Shown here: positions 5,916 through 14,064 of the stretch, piece after piece
Numbering within the stretch: the stretch's first letter is position 1
Layout of the letters: the number at the start of each line of letters is the position of its first letter
NCBI GenBank assembly: GCA_021817755.1
Contig: JAKAGC010000028.1
Coordinates: 1-14,097 of the forward strand
Origin: Acidobacteriota bacterium
GTDB lineage: Bacteria; Acidobacteriota; Aminicenantia; UBA2199
DNA: 14,097 nucleotides
Direction of reading: 5' to 3'
The notes under the pieces: generated by a model
What the model saw: the letters and a program-made list of their open reading frames with translations, nothing else
Database searches by the model: none
What the model was told of the DNA's origin: nothing
Position numbers and translations under genes: made by a program

Positions 5916-7184
5916 ATGTACCAACGTGTAAGATACGATTTAAATGAAGAGTTACGGAAAATAAAAAGTGGCGGCCTATATAAAGAAGAGCGAATCATCC
6001 TTTCGGATCAAAAACCGGGTATCAGCGTATCATATCCGGTAGGTTCGGAAAGCAGGGAAGTGTTAAACTTCTGCTCAAACAATTACCTTGGGCTTGCCAA
6101 CCACCCACGAATCATCGAAGCAGCCCACAAATCATTGGATCAATATGGCTTTGGTATGGCTTCGGTTCGTTTTATTTGCGGAACACAGGATATTCACAAA
6201 AAACTGGAAAAAAAGATAAGTGCATTCTATGAAATGGAAGATACAATCCTTTATTCATCATGCTTCGATGCAAACGGTGGATTGTTCGAAACAATACTGA
6301 GTTCGGAAGATGCGATTATCACGGATTCGTTGAACCATGCAAGTATAATCGACGGTATCCGTTTGTGTAAAGCAAAACGTTATATCTACGACCATTCGGA
6401 TATGAAATCGCTTGAAAAAGCTCTAAAAGCGGCTCGGGAAGGGGTAGATTTATTCGATCACCACCCGGGTCTGGACAAAGAACCGAACCCGGCACGTAAT
6501 ATCATGATTGCCACGGATGGAGTCTTCTCTATGGACGGTGATATTGCAAAATTGGATGAAATTGTGGAACTGGCGAAAGAATATGACGCAATGGTGATGG
6601 TAGACGATTCACACGCCACTGGTTTTCTTGGAGAAAAAGGGCGAGGCTCAATCGAATATTGCGATTGCCTGGGAGAAGTAGATGTTATTACTTCTACGCT
6701 TGGTAAAGCAATGGGTGGAGCATCAGGCGGCTTTATCACTGGGAAAAAAGAAATAGTCGACATGCTACGCCAACGCTCAAGACCTTACTTGTTCTCAAAT
6801 ACAGTGGCACCGGCAATCGTGGGTGCAGCACTGGAAGCATTCGATATTCTAACGGAAAGTAACGACTTAAGAAAAAAACTGATGGAAAATACCTCTCACT
6901 TCCGCAAATCGATTAGTCAACTGGGTTTCGATATAACTCCGGGAGTTCATCCAATCGTGCCAATCCTTTTCAGAAAATTTGAGGATGATGCGCAACTGTC
7001 CCAGGTTTTCTCAAGAGATCTTTATGAAGAAGGAATCTATGTTATCGGATTCTTCTTCCCTGTGGTTCCAAAGGGCCAATCACGTATCCGGGTCCAAATT
7101 TCGGCTGCACATACAACAGAACAAATCGACAAAGCAATCGCTGCTTTTGAAAAAGTAGGGAAAAAACATAAAGTGATTAAATAG
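5916..7184 (+). CDS. kbl: 2-amino-3-ketobutyrate CoA ligase (glycine C-acetyltransferase)
   Basis: This second PLP-dependent alpha-oxoamine synthase (422 residues) is close to canonical E. coli-type KBL. KBL reversibly condenses glycine with acetyl-CoA to 2-amino-3-ketobutyrate, the second step of threonine breakdown via threonine dehydrogenase. It keeps SSCFDANGG at 114-122, SLNHASIIDG at 138-147 with the PLP-stacking His141, CKAKRY, VDDSHATGF, Lys264 in TLGKAMGG as Schiff-base residue, SRPYLFSNT and QSRIRVQISAAHT. Compared with the upstream paralogue it carries about 17 extra residues near 175-194 (containing DLFDHHPG) and lacks that protein's C-terminal tail. GGAGGA at 5903-5908 precedes the ATG by 7 bases. 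It probably arose by tandem duplication. No threonine dehydrogenase gene is adjacent. Confidence 0.9.
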   Translation: MYQRVRYDLNEELRKIKSGGLYKEERIILSDQKPGISVSYPVGSESREVLNFCSNNYLGLANHPRIIEAAHKSLDQYGFGMASVRFICGTQDIHKKLEKKISAFYEMEDTILYSSCFDANGGLFETILSSEDAIITDSLNHASIIDGIRLCKAKRYIYDHSDMKSLEKALKAAREGVDLFDHHPGLDKEPNPARNIMIATDGVFSMDGDIAKLDEIVELAKEYDAMVMVDDSHATGFLGEKGRGSIEYCDCLGEVDVITSTLGKAMGGASGGFITGKKEIVDMLRQRSRPYLFSNTVAPAIVGAALEAFDILTESNDLRKKLMENTSHFRKSISQLGFDITPGVHPIVPILFRKFEDDAQLSQVFSRDLYEEGIYVIGFFFPVVPKGQSRIRVQISAAHTTEQIDKAIAAFEKVGKKHKVIK

Positions 7185-7204
7185 TTTTATGTTATCTTCG
7201 ATGA

Positions 7205-7236
7205 CCAGGAAACCCTTTTATAAAAGGGTTTCCTGG
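7205..7236. terminator. Perfect 32-bp palindrome between convergent genes
   Basis: Sixteen bases (7205-7220) are exactly complementary to the next sixteen (7221-7236), starting CCAGGAAACCC and ending GGGTTTCCTGG. It lies 20 bases past the kbl stop and about 100 bases past the oppositely oriented thyX stop (7333). On the + strand a run of six T (7250-7255) follows about 13 bases later. It probably acts as the kbl terminator and may also block transcripts from the thyX side. The remaining 7237-7332 interval is AT-rich, with a short palindrome AGATAATTTTATCT at 7321-7334 at the thyX stop; I see no gene there. Confidence 0.65.
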
Positions 7237-7332
7237 ACCTTCCCAAAATTTTTTATAATTTTATTATTTTTTGATACTTTTATTCATTAAGAGATGATGA
7301 GATGATGGGATTATGGGGTGAGATAATTTTAT

Positions 7333-8826
7333 CTAAATAAGGAAATTGGGTTTTTGATTGTATATCTGTTCAAATTGCTCTACAAATTGGCTTTTCCCGG
7401 ATAATAAGAGAGTGGATAAGGGCATTATTTCCCTGGTTTTTTCCAATAAATTGGAAGCAAGGTTTCGTATATCCCATTGAGCATGTGCATCAGCCCTCAA
7501 TCGAATAAAATGATACATTTCACGTAGATTCATTTTCATTATCACACGGCGGCAATGGGAATTGGTTAAAATATAATCGGCAACCTGGGGATACTTTTCC
7601 TTTATTTGTCTATAAACAGCATTGGTTTCAGTTATGATATGATTAAATTCATCTTCCATTCCAATTATTTTAATATTGGGTGGAATGATATTACCGAAAG
7701 CGGTATCATAGTCACCTGAAATAAGAGTGGCAATACGATGCCGTTTCAACTGTGCAAAATTGGAAGCACTGATGACTGCCTGAAATGTAATCTGGGGAAA
7801 TTCGAAATCTCTGGGAGGAGCATCGAAAAATTCCATAAACCGGAACAATTCAATATACAATGACTTCTTCTCTTCAAAATTCAAACTTCCAACAAAGTCA
7901 AGGGCTTGAGAATAATGGATTTGATTGGAAAATGCAAATAATGATGCAAGGATAATATCATCGGCGTTTTGGGTATATGAAAGAATCTGGGGTTCAAGGG
8001 GTATGGGGGTAGATTCCTGATCTTTGTTTTTTTGAGAATAAAAGGTATTTAATTTTTTAGTAAATGATTCACTTAACGACGCTACGAACCTGGATGGAGT
8101 AGGGAAGAGAATTAAGGAAGGAGTTATTTTTTCGACGCGCTGGAACAATAATTTCCCTATTTCTCTTACTTCAGCACGTGAACTGAGAGTAAAACGGCGG
8201 AAAAGATGTTCGAGGTTTCGAGCATTGATGGTAACACCTACCTGGCCTTGGGTGGCAAGGGAAAGAATATACCGTGCATCTTCCTTGGCCCATCCTTCGA
8301 CAACCTTCTTTTCGGATTTATTGGCGATTTTTTGGGGGTATTGATCAAAAAGATACTCTTTTAATTTAAGAAAAGCTTTTTTGTAGAATTGATTCTGGAT
8401 TTCTACCGTATTAATAAATAATGATCGATAATGAGAATCATTAGAAGGGATTTCTTCAGGAATGGTAAAATCACCATCAAGTGTTACATATCGTTGGGAT
8501 TTCTCTGTATACGAAACGAGACGAAATTTTTCGATCTCTTCAAGAGCAAGTCGAGACACACCAATAATATCGAAATTGAATACAGCATGTTCGGCAACAG
8601 AATGATGACTCATTTCAAAAATAATGCGTTGATTGGATTGCCTTGCTTTTTGTACATCTTCCCGTGCTTCTTTCCGAAGTTCCTTGATCTCTTTGGAACT
8701 ACGACTAATACGTGCATAAGCAGCACTTATGGTTTCAGGAGTGAGGCGAGGGATTGAATTATCCTGTGCTGTGATTTGATCTAGAATTTCAGATTCGACG
8801 TTGTAACCGGCAAGTTTTATTTCCAC
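7333..8826 (-). CDS. thyX: Two-domain FAD-dependent thymidylate synthase
   Basis: ThyX makes dTMP from dUMP using methylene-tetrahydrofolate, NADPH and FAD. At 497 residues this protein is about twice the usual size and contains two ThyX-like halves. The first half has HHSVAEHAVF (74-83) and FRLVSYTEKSQRY (101-113), where the signature RHR has become KFR but the Ser/Glu/Ser/Arg part is kept. It continues with NARNLEHLFRRF near 201-212. The second half has FAQLKRHRIATL, with the RHR intact at 362-364, but lacks the usual Ser-rich remainder. It then has MNLREMYHFIRLRADAHAQWDIR-type sequence at 432-454, matching the C-terminal ThyX substrate-binding helix. The start is GTG at 8826, with GGAAG (8835-8839) upstream. 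The gene follows the NTPase by 16 bases in one operon. I saw no thyA in this window. Confidence 0.88.
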   Translation of the reverse strand: MEIKLAGYNVESEILDQITAQDNSIPRLTPETISAAYARISRSSKEIKELRKEAREDVQKARQSNQRIIFEMSHHSVAEHAVFNFDIIGVSRLALEEIEKFRLVSYTEKSQRYVTLDGDFTIPEEIPSNDSHYRSLFINTVEIQNQFYKKAFLKLKEYLFDQYPQKIANKSEKKVVEGWAKEDARYILSLATQGQVGVTINARNLEHLFRRFTLSSRAEVREIGKLLFQRVEKITPSLILFPTPSRFVASLSESFTKKLNTFYSQKNKDQESTPIPLEPQILSYTQNADDIILASLFAFSNQIHYSQALDFVGSLNFEEKKSLYIELFRFMEFFDAPPRDFEFPQITFQAVISASNFAQLKRHRIATLISGDYDTAFGNIIPPNIKIIGMEDEFNHIITETNAVYRQIKEKYPQVADYILTNSHCRRVIMKMNLREMYHFIRLRADAHAQWDIRNLASNLLEKTREIMPLSTLLLSGKSQFVEQFEQIYNQKPNFLI

Positions 8827-8842
8827 GTTTTCTTCTTCCGTT

Positions 8843-9460
8843 TTAAAATTTATCCGAAGTGGTTTTTATACTGTTTTCCTGTTCTCTATAATCGGAGATG
8901 ACCCGAATAATTTCGTGAGCGCATTCATCGATGGAATTGTTATTCCAGGTTTCAATTACATTGAGGTTTTCTTCTTCGATGATGGATTTGAGAATCTCAT
9001 CGCTTTTCCTGATATAATCGAGATCGGGTTTCCGAAGTAAATTTTTAAACTCCCTTTTTTCGTATTCATTTAAATCGATACGAATGATGAAAGTGAGATC
9101 GTAAGTTTTTATCCAGAAACGGAACATATTCTTGAGTAACTGATCTTTTTCTTCCAAACGGGGAGTGGTTTCCTTTTCCATAAATTTGGCTCGCCAGTAT
9201 AACCATTGATCGAGTACAGATTGATCGCAGAGGAGAAAATCCAGTGGAACCATAGATCGAACATTCTCTTCATTGATCTGGGAAGACATATAGAAAAACT
9301 GGCTGGCAAAACTTGATTTTTTATCACTGTCAAAAGGGTTTCTGCCATTTAATTGATCAACGGTTTCAACCCTGGATTTTAAAGAAAGAATTTTTTTAAC
9401 TTCATTCATTAGCGATGTTTTACCGCTGCCAGCATAACCGGAAAAAGAAATTTTTATCAT
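8843..9460 (-). CDS. P-loop NTPase, nucleoside/nucleotide kinase-like
   Basis: This 205-residue protein opens with a Walker A P-loop, GYAGSGKTS, at residues 8-16. At 74-90 it has LDFLLCDQSVLDQWLYWR, which resembles the D-R/Q-S-x-x-D segment of AAA_28/NadR-like ATPases and of thymidylate and deoxynucleoside kinases. The function is not certain. Co-transcription with thyX makes a role in deoxynucleotide metabolism attractive, but that is context only. The ATG at 9460 is used because the P-loop strand starts right there and a promoter (9467-9495) ends 6 bases upstream. The frame does stay open to 9595, but those codons would run through the promoter and the divergent lptD start. There is no Shine-Dalgarno site, so the transcript appears leaderless. 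Confidence 0.75.
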   Translation of the reverse strand: MIKISFSGYAGSGKTSLMNEVKKILSLKSRVETVDQLNGRNPFDSDKKSSFASQFFYMSSQINEENVRSMVPLDFLLCDQSVLDQWLYWRAKFMEKETTPRLEEKDQLLKNMFRFWIKTYDLTFIIRIDLNEYEKREFKNLLRKPDLDYIRKSDEILKSIIEEENLNVIETWNNNSIDECAHEIIRVISDYREQENSIKTTSDKF

Positions 9461-9466
9461 ATTATG

Positions 9467-9495
9467 ATTGTAATCAAAACTGTCGATGAAGTCAA
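9467..9495 (-). promoter_or_regulatory. Promoter for the NTPase-thyX operon, leaderless
   Basis: Read on the - strand, TTGACT (9490-9495) and TACAAT (9467-9472) are separated by 17 bp, one mismatch each from consensus. Only six bases (9461-9466) lie between the -10 box and the ATG, so transcription would start at or next to the first base of the start codon. No ribosome-binding sequence is present. Confidence 0.65.
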
Positions 9496-9561
9496 ATAAA
9501 ATTAAATCATTATTTTTATTCACAGAAAATGAGCGAAAGTATTGATTAAAAGGTATAAGTT

Positions 9562-11808
9562 GTGATAAATTTATTCCATATGAACAAGAAAACATTTTAC
9601 AGAACTATTTTAGTTATTTTTGCCGTATGGTTGTGGAATGGCGGTATTGATTCTTATGCTCAGACTCAAGACGATAAATCGTTGAGTATTAAATCGGAAG
9701 TTAGTTACCTGGAAAACAACCGCCAGATAGCAAGGGGAAATGTAGAGATCAGTTGGGAAGAATATCGTATTTATGCGGATTATATCGAATATGACCCGAA
9801 TACTAAAGATGTAGTGGCCCAGGGAAGAGTAACGATGTGTTCCAATGATACGGTTCTTTCGGGTGAACGTCTTAATTTTAATTTAAAAACCCGCTCCGGA
9901 GTGATTTATGATACTTACGGGCAAGTTCCTCCAACTGTTCGCTATAAAACGGATAAACTATCTCAGGTAGATAACGAAACACTCAAATTCAACAAAATCG
10001 ATTTCACAACCTGTTCGCAATGCGTTCCACGTTGGAAGATTACCTGCTCCAAAGGAAAAATAAAAAAAGAAAAGTACATTGAAATGAGCAATATTGTGCT
10101 CAAAATAAAAAAAGTTCCGATTTTCTATCTTCCTTATATGCGATACCCTTTAAACCCGGATGGCAAAGCGACAGGCTTCTTGTTTCCGAGGTTAGGGCGT
10201 TCTGATTTGCGGGGCTTTTTTATTATGAATTCCTTTTTCTGGGATATCAAACCGAACCTGGATTTAACTTTAGGGGTGGATTATTTTAGTAAAGCGGGTA
10301 TAGGGACATCCCAGGAATTACGCTACCTATTTAATAACGTTTCAGGGAATATTAAATTTTATTATTTCAAATATAAAAATGGCGTGATATTGCCGAAGGG
10401 CACGACTCCAACTTCGAATACATTTTATACCTACAATAATAGCGATTATTACCTGACTGCGGACCATAAACAATCGCTTTCGTTTCTCAATACAAAAATT
10501 ATCGCAAAAGTAGATAAACAAAGCGATGCCAACTTTTTGCGTTTATTTAGCAGTAATTTCGATAGTATTTTACGCAGGACTTCGGGGTCTTCAATTTCGA
10601 TTTCCTCTTCTTTAAAAAACATGAAATTTTCGGCGAGCGCCTCGCAAAATGATACATATTATACGTTTTCCAACGAATCACGTACATTACGGTATCTCCC
10701 GGTTGTAACGTTTAATTTGAACCAGCAGAAAATCTGGAAATTGCCGGGATATCTTTCTCTGGATTTATCCTATGCAAGCATTAAACGGCAGGGGAAGAGT
10801 TATGAAGCGGATGATGTGATTTACACAACAGATATCCAAACAAACCGTTTGAATATTAATCCATCTTACAGGCTTCGTCTGATAGACGTTCCATGGCTAA
10901 ATACACTACTTTCTTTCAGTGCGAAAAACAGTTTTTACCCGAAGAGTATAGATCCTGAAACGGATGAAATCGTAAACAAGCCGCTTCACCTTAGCTATCA
11001 GACAGTTGTATTGGACTTCAAAGGACCTGTATTTTCCAAAATATTTGAATTCAAGAATAGTAAATTGAAACATTTGATAAACCCGGGAATAACAATTCAA
11101 TACGTGACAAAGGTTAATCCAGAAAAAAGGGCACAATTAATCCCGGTTGACAATTTTGATAACCCGGATTATTCCTATGTGGGTTTTTATTTTACAACGC
11201 GTTTACTTGGGAAGACATCAACACAGAAATCACCTACGGAATTACTTTCATATACGATCTCTCAAGATTATTATTTCGATCCGAAAGAAGCGAATCGAAA
11301 CCGTCAGGTTAATGGTGTTTACCCGTCTTTTTCAGAATTACGTAATACGTTGAGATTAAGACTTTTTAAATACTTTTCAGTAGATGCAACCGTTAATTTT
11401 AACCATTATGCCACAACAGCACCCACTTTTCTCGACCGTTTTTCCCGATTGAATTTGAGCATCGCATATACGAATAAAAAAAGCCCGATTTACGGTAGTT
11501 TCAATTATTCGAGATATATCAATATGTACAACACTGAAAAGGATTACTTTAACCGGGATACAATCGGTGGTTCCTTAAACGTGGATGTACCGGGATTTCC
11601 TTTAAAACTTGATTCAAAAGTTTATTATGATTTAACAGATAAAGTGTTTAGAAATGCTTCGTTTAAAATATCCTTCGATTATCAGTGCATATACTTTAAT
11701 ACAGAACTTAAACTCTATAAATATCAAAACCGTATCGAAACGCAATTCGATATAGGTATTACCCTTGGAAACTTAGGAATGGTCAAAGATTTTCTCGGAT
11801 TGGATTAA
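9562..11808 (+). CDS. lptD: LPS-assembly outer-membrane protein LptD
   Basis: LptD is the outer-membrane beta barrel that, with the lipoprotein LptE, inserts lipopolysaccharide into the outer leaflet. The 748-residue protein starts with a signal peptide (basic NKKTFYR, hydrophobic core, likely cleavage after SYA at residue 33). An OstA/LptA-like beta-jellyroll domain follows from about 40 to 170 (VAQGRVTM, LSGERLNF). A long barrel with aromatic strands fills the rest, including ATGFLFPRLG near 205. Cysteines at 93, 151, 154 and 162 in the N-terminal domain and one at 709 near the C-terminus fit the disulfide pairing known for LptD. The start is either GTG 9562, with AAAAGG 8 bases upstream, or ATG 9580; I prefer GTG 9562. 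It overlaps the next gene by one base. Confidence 0.9.
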   Translation: MINLFHMNKKTFYRTILVIFAVWLWNGGIDSYAQTQDDKSLSIKSEVSYLENNRQIARGNVEISWEEYRIYADYIEYDPNTKDVVAQGRVTMCSNDTVLSGERLNFNLKTRSGVIYDTYGQVPPTVRYKTDKLSQVDNETLKFNKIDFTTCSQCVPRWKITCSKGKIKKEKYIEMSNIVLKIKKVPIFYLPYMRYPLNPDGKATGFLFPRLGRSDLRGFFIMNSFFWDIKPNLDLTLGVDYFSKAGIGTSQELRYLFNNVSGNIKFYYFKYKNGVILPKGTTPTSNTFYTYNNSDYYLTADHKQSLSFLNTKIIAKVDKQSDANFLRLFSSNFDSILRRTSGSSISISSSLKNMKFSASASQNDTYYTFSNESRTLRYLPVVTFNLNQQKIWKLPGYLSLDLSYASIKRQGKSYEADDVIYTTDIQTNRLNINPSYRLRLIDVPWLNTLLSFSAKNSFYPKSIDPETDEIVNKPLHLSYQTVVLDFKGPVFSKIFEFKNSKLKHLINPGITIQYVTKVNPEKRAQLIPVDNFDNPDYSYVGFYFTTRLLGKTSTQKSPTELLSYTISQDYYFDPKEANRNRQVNGVYPSFSELRNTLRLRLFKYFSVDATVNFNHYATTAPTFLDRFSRLNLSIAYTNKKSPIYGSFNYSRYINMYNTEKDYFNRDTIGGSLNVDVPGFPLKLDSKVYYDLTDKVFRNASFKISFDYQCIYFNTELKLYKYQNRIETQFDIGITLGNLGMVKDFLGLD

Positions 11809-12785
11809 TGGAAACATCGATACTGATAACGGGTTGTTCGGGTTTTCTGGCATCTCATCTGATCAACCGGTTAATCACTCATTCCAAAGAGGGGATAACG
11901 TTATATGGGCTTACAGAAGTAAAGACTTTTTCCTCTCCTCATTTACACGTATTTCATGAAGATATTCGTAATCGTCTTGCGATCCACAATATTATTGAAA
12001 AAATTCGCCCAAACTTAACTTTTCATCTGGCAGCCATCGCAAATGTGGGATTTTCCTGGAAACACCAGGAAGAAACCTACGGAGTAAACTTCATTGGGAC
12101 ATCGAATTTACTGGAAGGGCTTGGAAAATTTGTTCCGGGTTCCCGGGTTATGTTGATGAGTTCAGGGGAGTTATACGGGGGAAATAATGGAAATCCATGC
12201 TCGGAATCGACACATGTAGCAACTCCTACTAATCCTTATGCGCTTTCTAAAGTAGCAATGGAAATGATCGGTGATTTATACGGATTACATACAGAACATG
12301 ATCTGGAAATCATCAAATTGCGTGCATTTAATTTTACTGGTCCGGGTCAAAGCCGTTTATTTATGGCTTCGGATTTCTCATACCAGATTGCGAAAATTGA
12401 AAAAGGAATGGAAGAACGGGTTATAAATGTGGGCAATCTAACTGCTGAGCGGGATTTTTCTGATGTGCGGGATATTGCACGTTATTTACATGAAATTGCA
12501 TTAAAAGGTCATAATGGGGGAATTTACAACCTGTGTTCCGGAAGAGTTTTTTCTACGCTTGAAGTACTCGATAAATTGCTTTCATTTTCAACAGTAAAAA
12601 TAGAAAAAAGAGTGGATGCGTCTAAACTCCGACCTGTGGATGTACCGAAACTCCAGGGAGACAATCGTTTAATCCGTGAATCCTTTGGTTTAATTCCAAA
12701 TTATAATATGGATCAAACACTTCAGGATTTATTGGATTACTGGAGGGAGCGAGTAAACCTGGAAGCAAAGGGCAAAAATGCCTAA
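11808..12785 (+). CDS. NAD(P)-dependent sugar epimerase, GDP-6-deoxy-mannose reductase-like
   Basis: This 325-residue extended short-chain dehydrogenase acts on nucleotide sugars in the cytoplasm. The Rossmann motif is TGCSGFLASH at residues 8-17, with the third Gly of GxxGxxG replaced by Ala15. SSGELYG precedes the catalytic pair Tyr144/Lys148 in NPYALSK. The block AFNFTGPGQ, then AERDFSDVRDIARY, YNLCSG and RPVDVPKLQGD are characteristic of the GDP-4-dehydro-6-deoxy-D-mannose reductase (Rmd) and Gmd branch; the length suits Rmd better than Gmd. Rmd makes GDP-D-rhamnose for polysaccharide. No mannose 4,6-dehydratase gene is present in the window. Start and preceding stop share one base (TAATG), so translation is probably coupled to lptD. 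The exact substrate is uncertain. Confidence 0.82.
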   Translation: METSILITGCSGFLASHLINRLITHSKEGITLYGLTEVKTFSSPHLHVFHEDIRNRLAIHNIIEKIRPNLTFHLAAIANVGFSWKHQEETYGVNFIGTSNLLEGLGKFVPGSRVMLMSSGELYGGNNGNPCSESTHVATPTNPYALSKVAMEMIGDLYGLHTEHDLEIIKLRAFNFTGPGQSRLFMASDFSYQIAKIEKGMEERVINVGNLTAERDFSDVRDIARYLHEIALKGHNGGIYNLCSGRVFSTLEVLDKLLSFSTVKIEKRVDASKLRPVDVPKLQGDNRLIRESFGLIPNYNMDQTLQDLLDYWRERVNLEAKGKNA

Positions 12786-13911
12786 AAAGCTTCAGGTTCA
12801 TTTAGTAACAGATCGATTTCAACTTGGGGGAGGGCTCGAACATATTTTCCAAATTGTAAATGGAATGGGGGAAATTGATTTTTGTGTTTTTGGGAAACCT
12901 GGTCCAGGAGTAGACAAATTTAAAAACCTTCCAAATGTTAGAATTCACGACAATGGTTTTGGTATTAAAGACTTAACAGCAAATGAACCGGGAATTATCC
13001 ATTTTCACCACTTGAAACCGCTTACATGGTATCTAAGTAATCCATTTACCCATCAAAGAAAAATAATTCCTATTATATACACAGTTCATGGTCTTCACAT
13101 CCACAAATATGAATTCATGGATGGGGTATTGGCGCCTGTCAAATATACATTAAGATTTGAACTGGAAAAACGATTATTAAAAAGAATTCAAAAAGTAATC
13201 GCAGTCTCGCGAGAAGATAAAGAATTCATGGAAACGCGTTATGGGGTTCGAGATGTAGAATATATAACGAATGGAATCGATTTTTCACGAATCATTTCAA
13301 GTGAGGAAGAGTCGAAAACCAGTATTCGAACGCGTTTGAAACTCCCGGAAGAAAAGTTTATTTTTGTCACTCCTGCCCGTTTAAATTTTCAGAAAGGGCA
13401 CGATATACTGCTTCATGGAATTGGAGAAATTATTAAAATTATAAAAAAAGAAAAACATAATTGTTTGTTTCTTTTTTTGGGTGCCGGGGAGAATGAAGAA
13501 GAATTAAAAGCATTGAATAACCGGTTGGGATTAGGGGAGTATGTACAATTCCTGGGAGAAAAGCAAGGAATATACGATTGGATACGAGCAGGAGATATTT
13601 GTTTGCTACCTTCACGATGGGAAGGGTTACCGATCGTTTTATTGGAAGCAGGATTGTTAAAAGTACCGGTTATGGCTTCGGATACGTATGGGAACCGTGA
13701 AATCATTAGAAATGAAAACGGAATCCTATTCAAAAATCCGGATTACCGTGCTCTTGGTGAGGCGATTTTGAACGTCCTTAGAGATAGAAAAAATAATGTT
13801 CCGAAGTATAAGTGGAATATATATACAGAAAATTTGTTTAATGAGATCAAAAATCACTACAATCCGGATTACATGATAAATAGCCTGCGTAAAATTTATA
13901 TGGAATTTTAA
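12778..13911 (+). CDS. Family 4 glycosyltransferase (GT-B fold)
   Basis: This 377-residue enzyme has the two-Rossmann-domain layout of GT4 retaining transferases. The N-terminal acceptor domain has a Gly-rich loop FQLGGGLEH, and VTPARLNFQKGHD opens the C-terminal donor domain. PSRWEGLPIVLLEAG contains the E-x7-E motif (Glu282 and Glu290) that contacts the nucleotide-sugar donor. No membrane segment is evident, so it is probably a cytoplasmic or peripheral enzyme. It overlaps the epimerase gene by 8 bases (ATGCCTAA), indicating coupled translation. Together they suggest addition of a deoxy-sugar such as rhamnose to LPS or another surface glycan, which is inference; donor and acceptor cannot be read from the sequence. 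Confidence 0.87.
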   Translation: MPKKLQVHLVTDRFQLGGGLEHIFQIVNGMGEIDFCVFGKPGPGVDKFKNLPNVRIHDNGFGIKDLTANEPGIIHFHHLKPLTWYLSNPFTHQRKIIPIIYTVHGLHIHKYEFMDGVLAPVKYTLRFELEKRLLKRIQKVIAVSREDKEFMETRYGVRDVEYITNGIDFSRIISSEEESKTSIRTRLKLPEEKFIFVTPARLNFQKGHDILLHGIGEIIKIIKKEKHNCLFLFLGAGENEEELKALNNRLGLGEYVQFLGEKQGIYDWIRAGDICLLPSRWEGLPIVLLEAGLLKVPVMASDTYGNREIIRNENGILFKNPDYRALGEAILNVLRDRKNNVPKYKWNIYTENLFNEIKNHYNPDYMINSLRKIYMEF

Positions 13912-13975
13912 CGGCTTATAATAAACTGGAGAGAGTTTTATTCTGAAAGGGAAGTGACTATATTTGTAACTTCTA

Positions 13976-14004
13976 TTGACAAAAATTGTTAGAATTTTTA
14001 CATT
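13976..14004 (+). promoter_or_regulatory. Probable promoter for the gene at the window end
   Basis: TTGACA (13976-13981) matches the -35 consensus, and TACATT (13999-14004), 17 bp later, matches the -10 consensus at four positions. Transcription would begin near 14011, about 54 bases before the ATG at 14065. The 13912-13975 stretch after the glycosyltransferase has no convincing terminator hairpin. Confidence 0.5.
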
Positions 14005-14064
14005 ATGGGGAGAATATCTTTATTAGAATTAGATTGGTTGTGGATATTGGAGAATAAAAAAAAC

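Noticed and set aside
8431..8757. A 108-codon + strand open frame inside thyX
   Set aside because: It is antisense to a well-supported gene, has no ribosome site or recognisable motif, and is best explained as a shadow frame.
9519..9547. TTCACA (9519-9524) as -35 of an lptD promoter
   Set aside because: No acceptable -10 box lies 16-18 bp downstream, and the implied start would leave almost no leader, so the lptD promoter remains unassigned.
9461..9595. A longer form of the NTPase starting at 9595
   Set aside because: The extra 45 codons run through a good promoter and over the divergent lptD start, and the P-loop fold begins right at the ATG at 9460.
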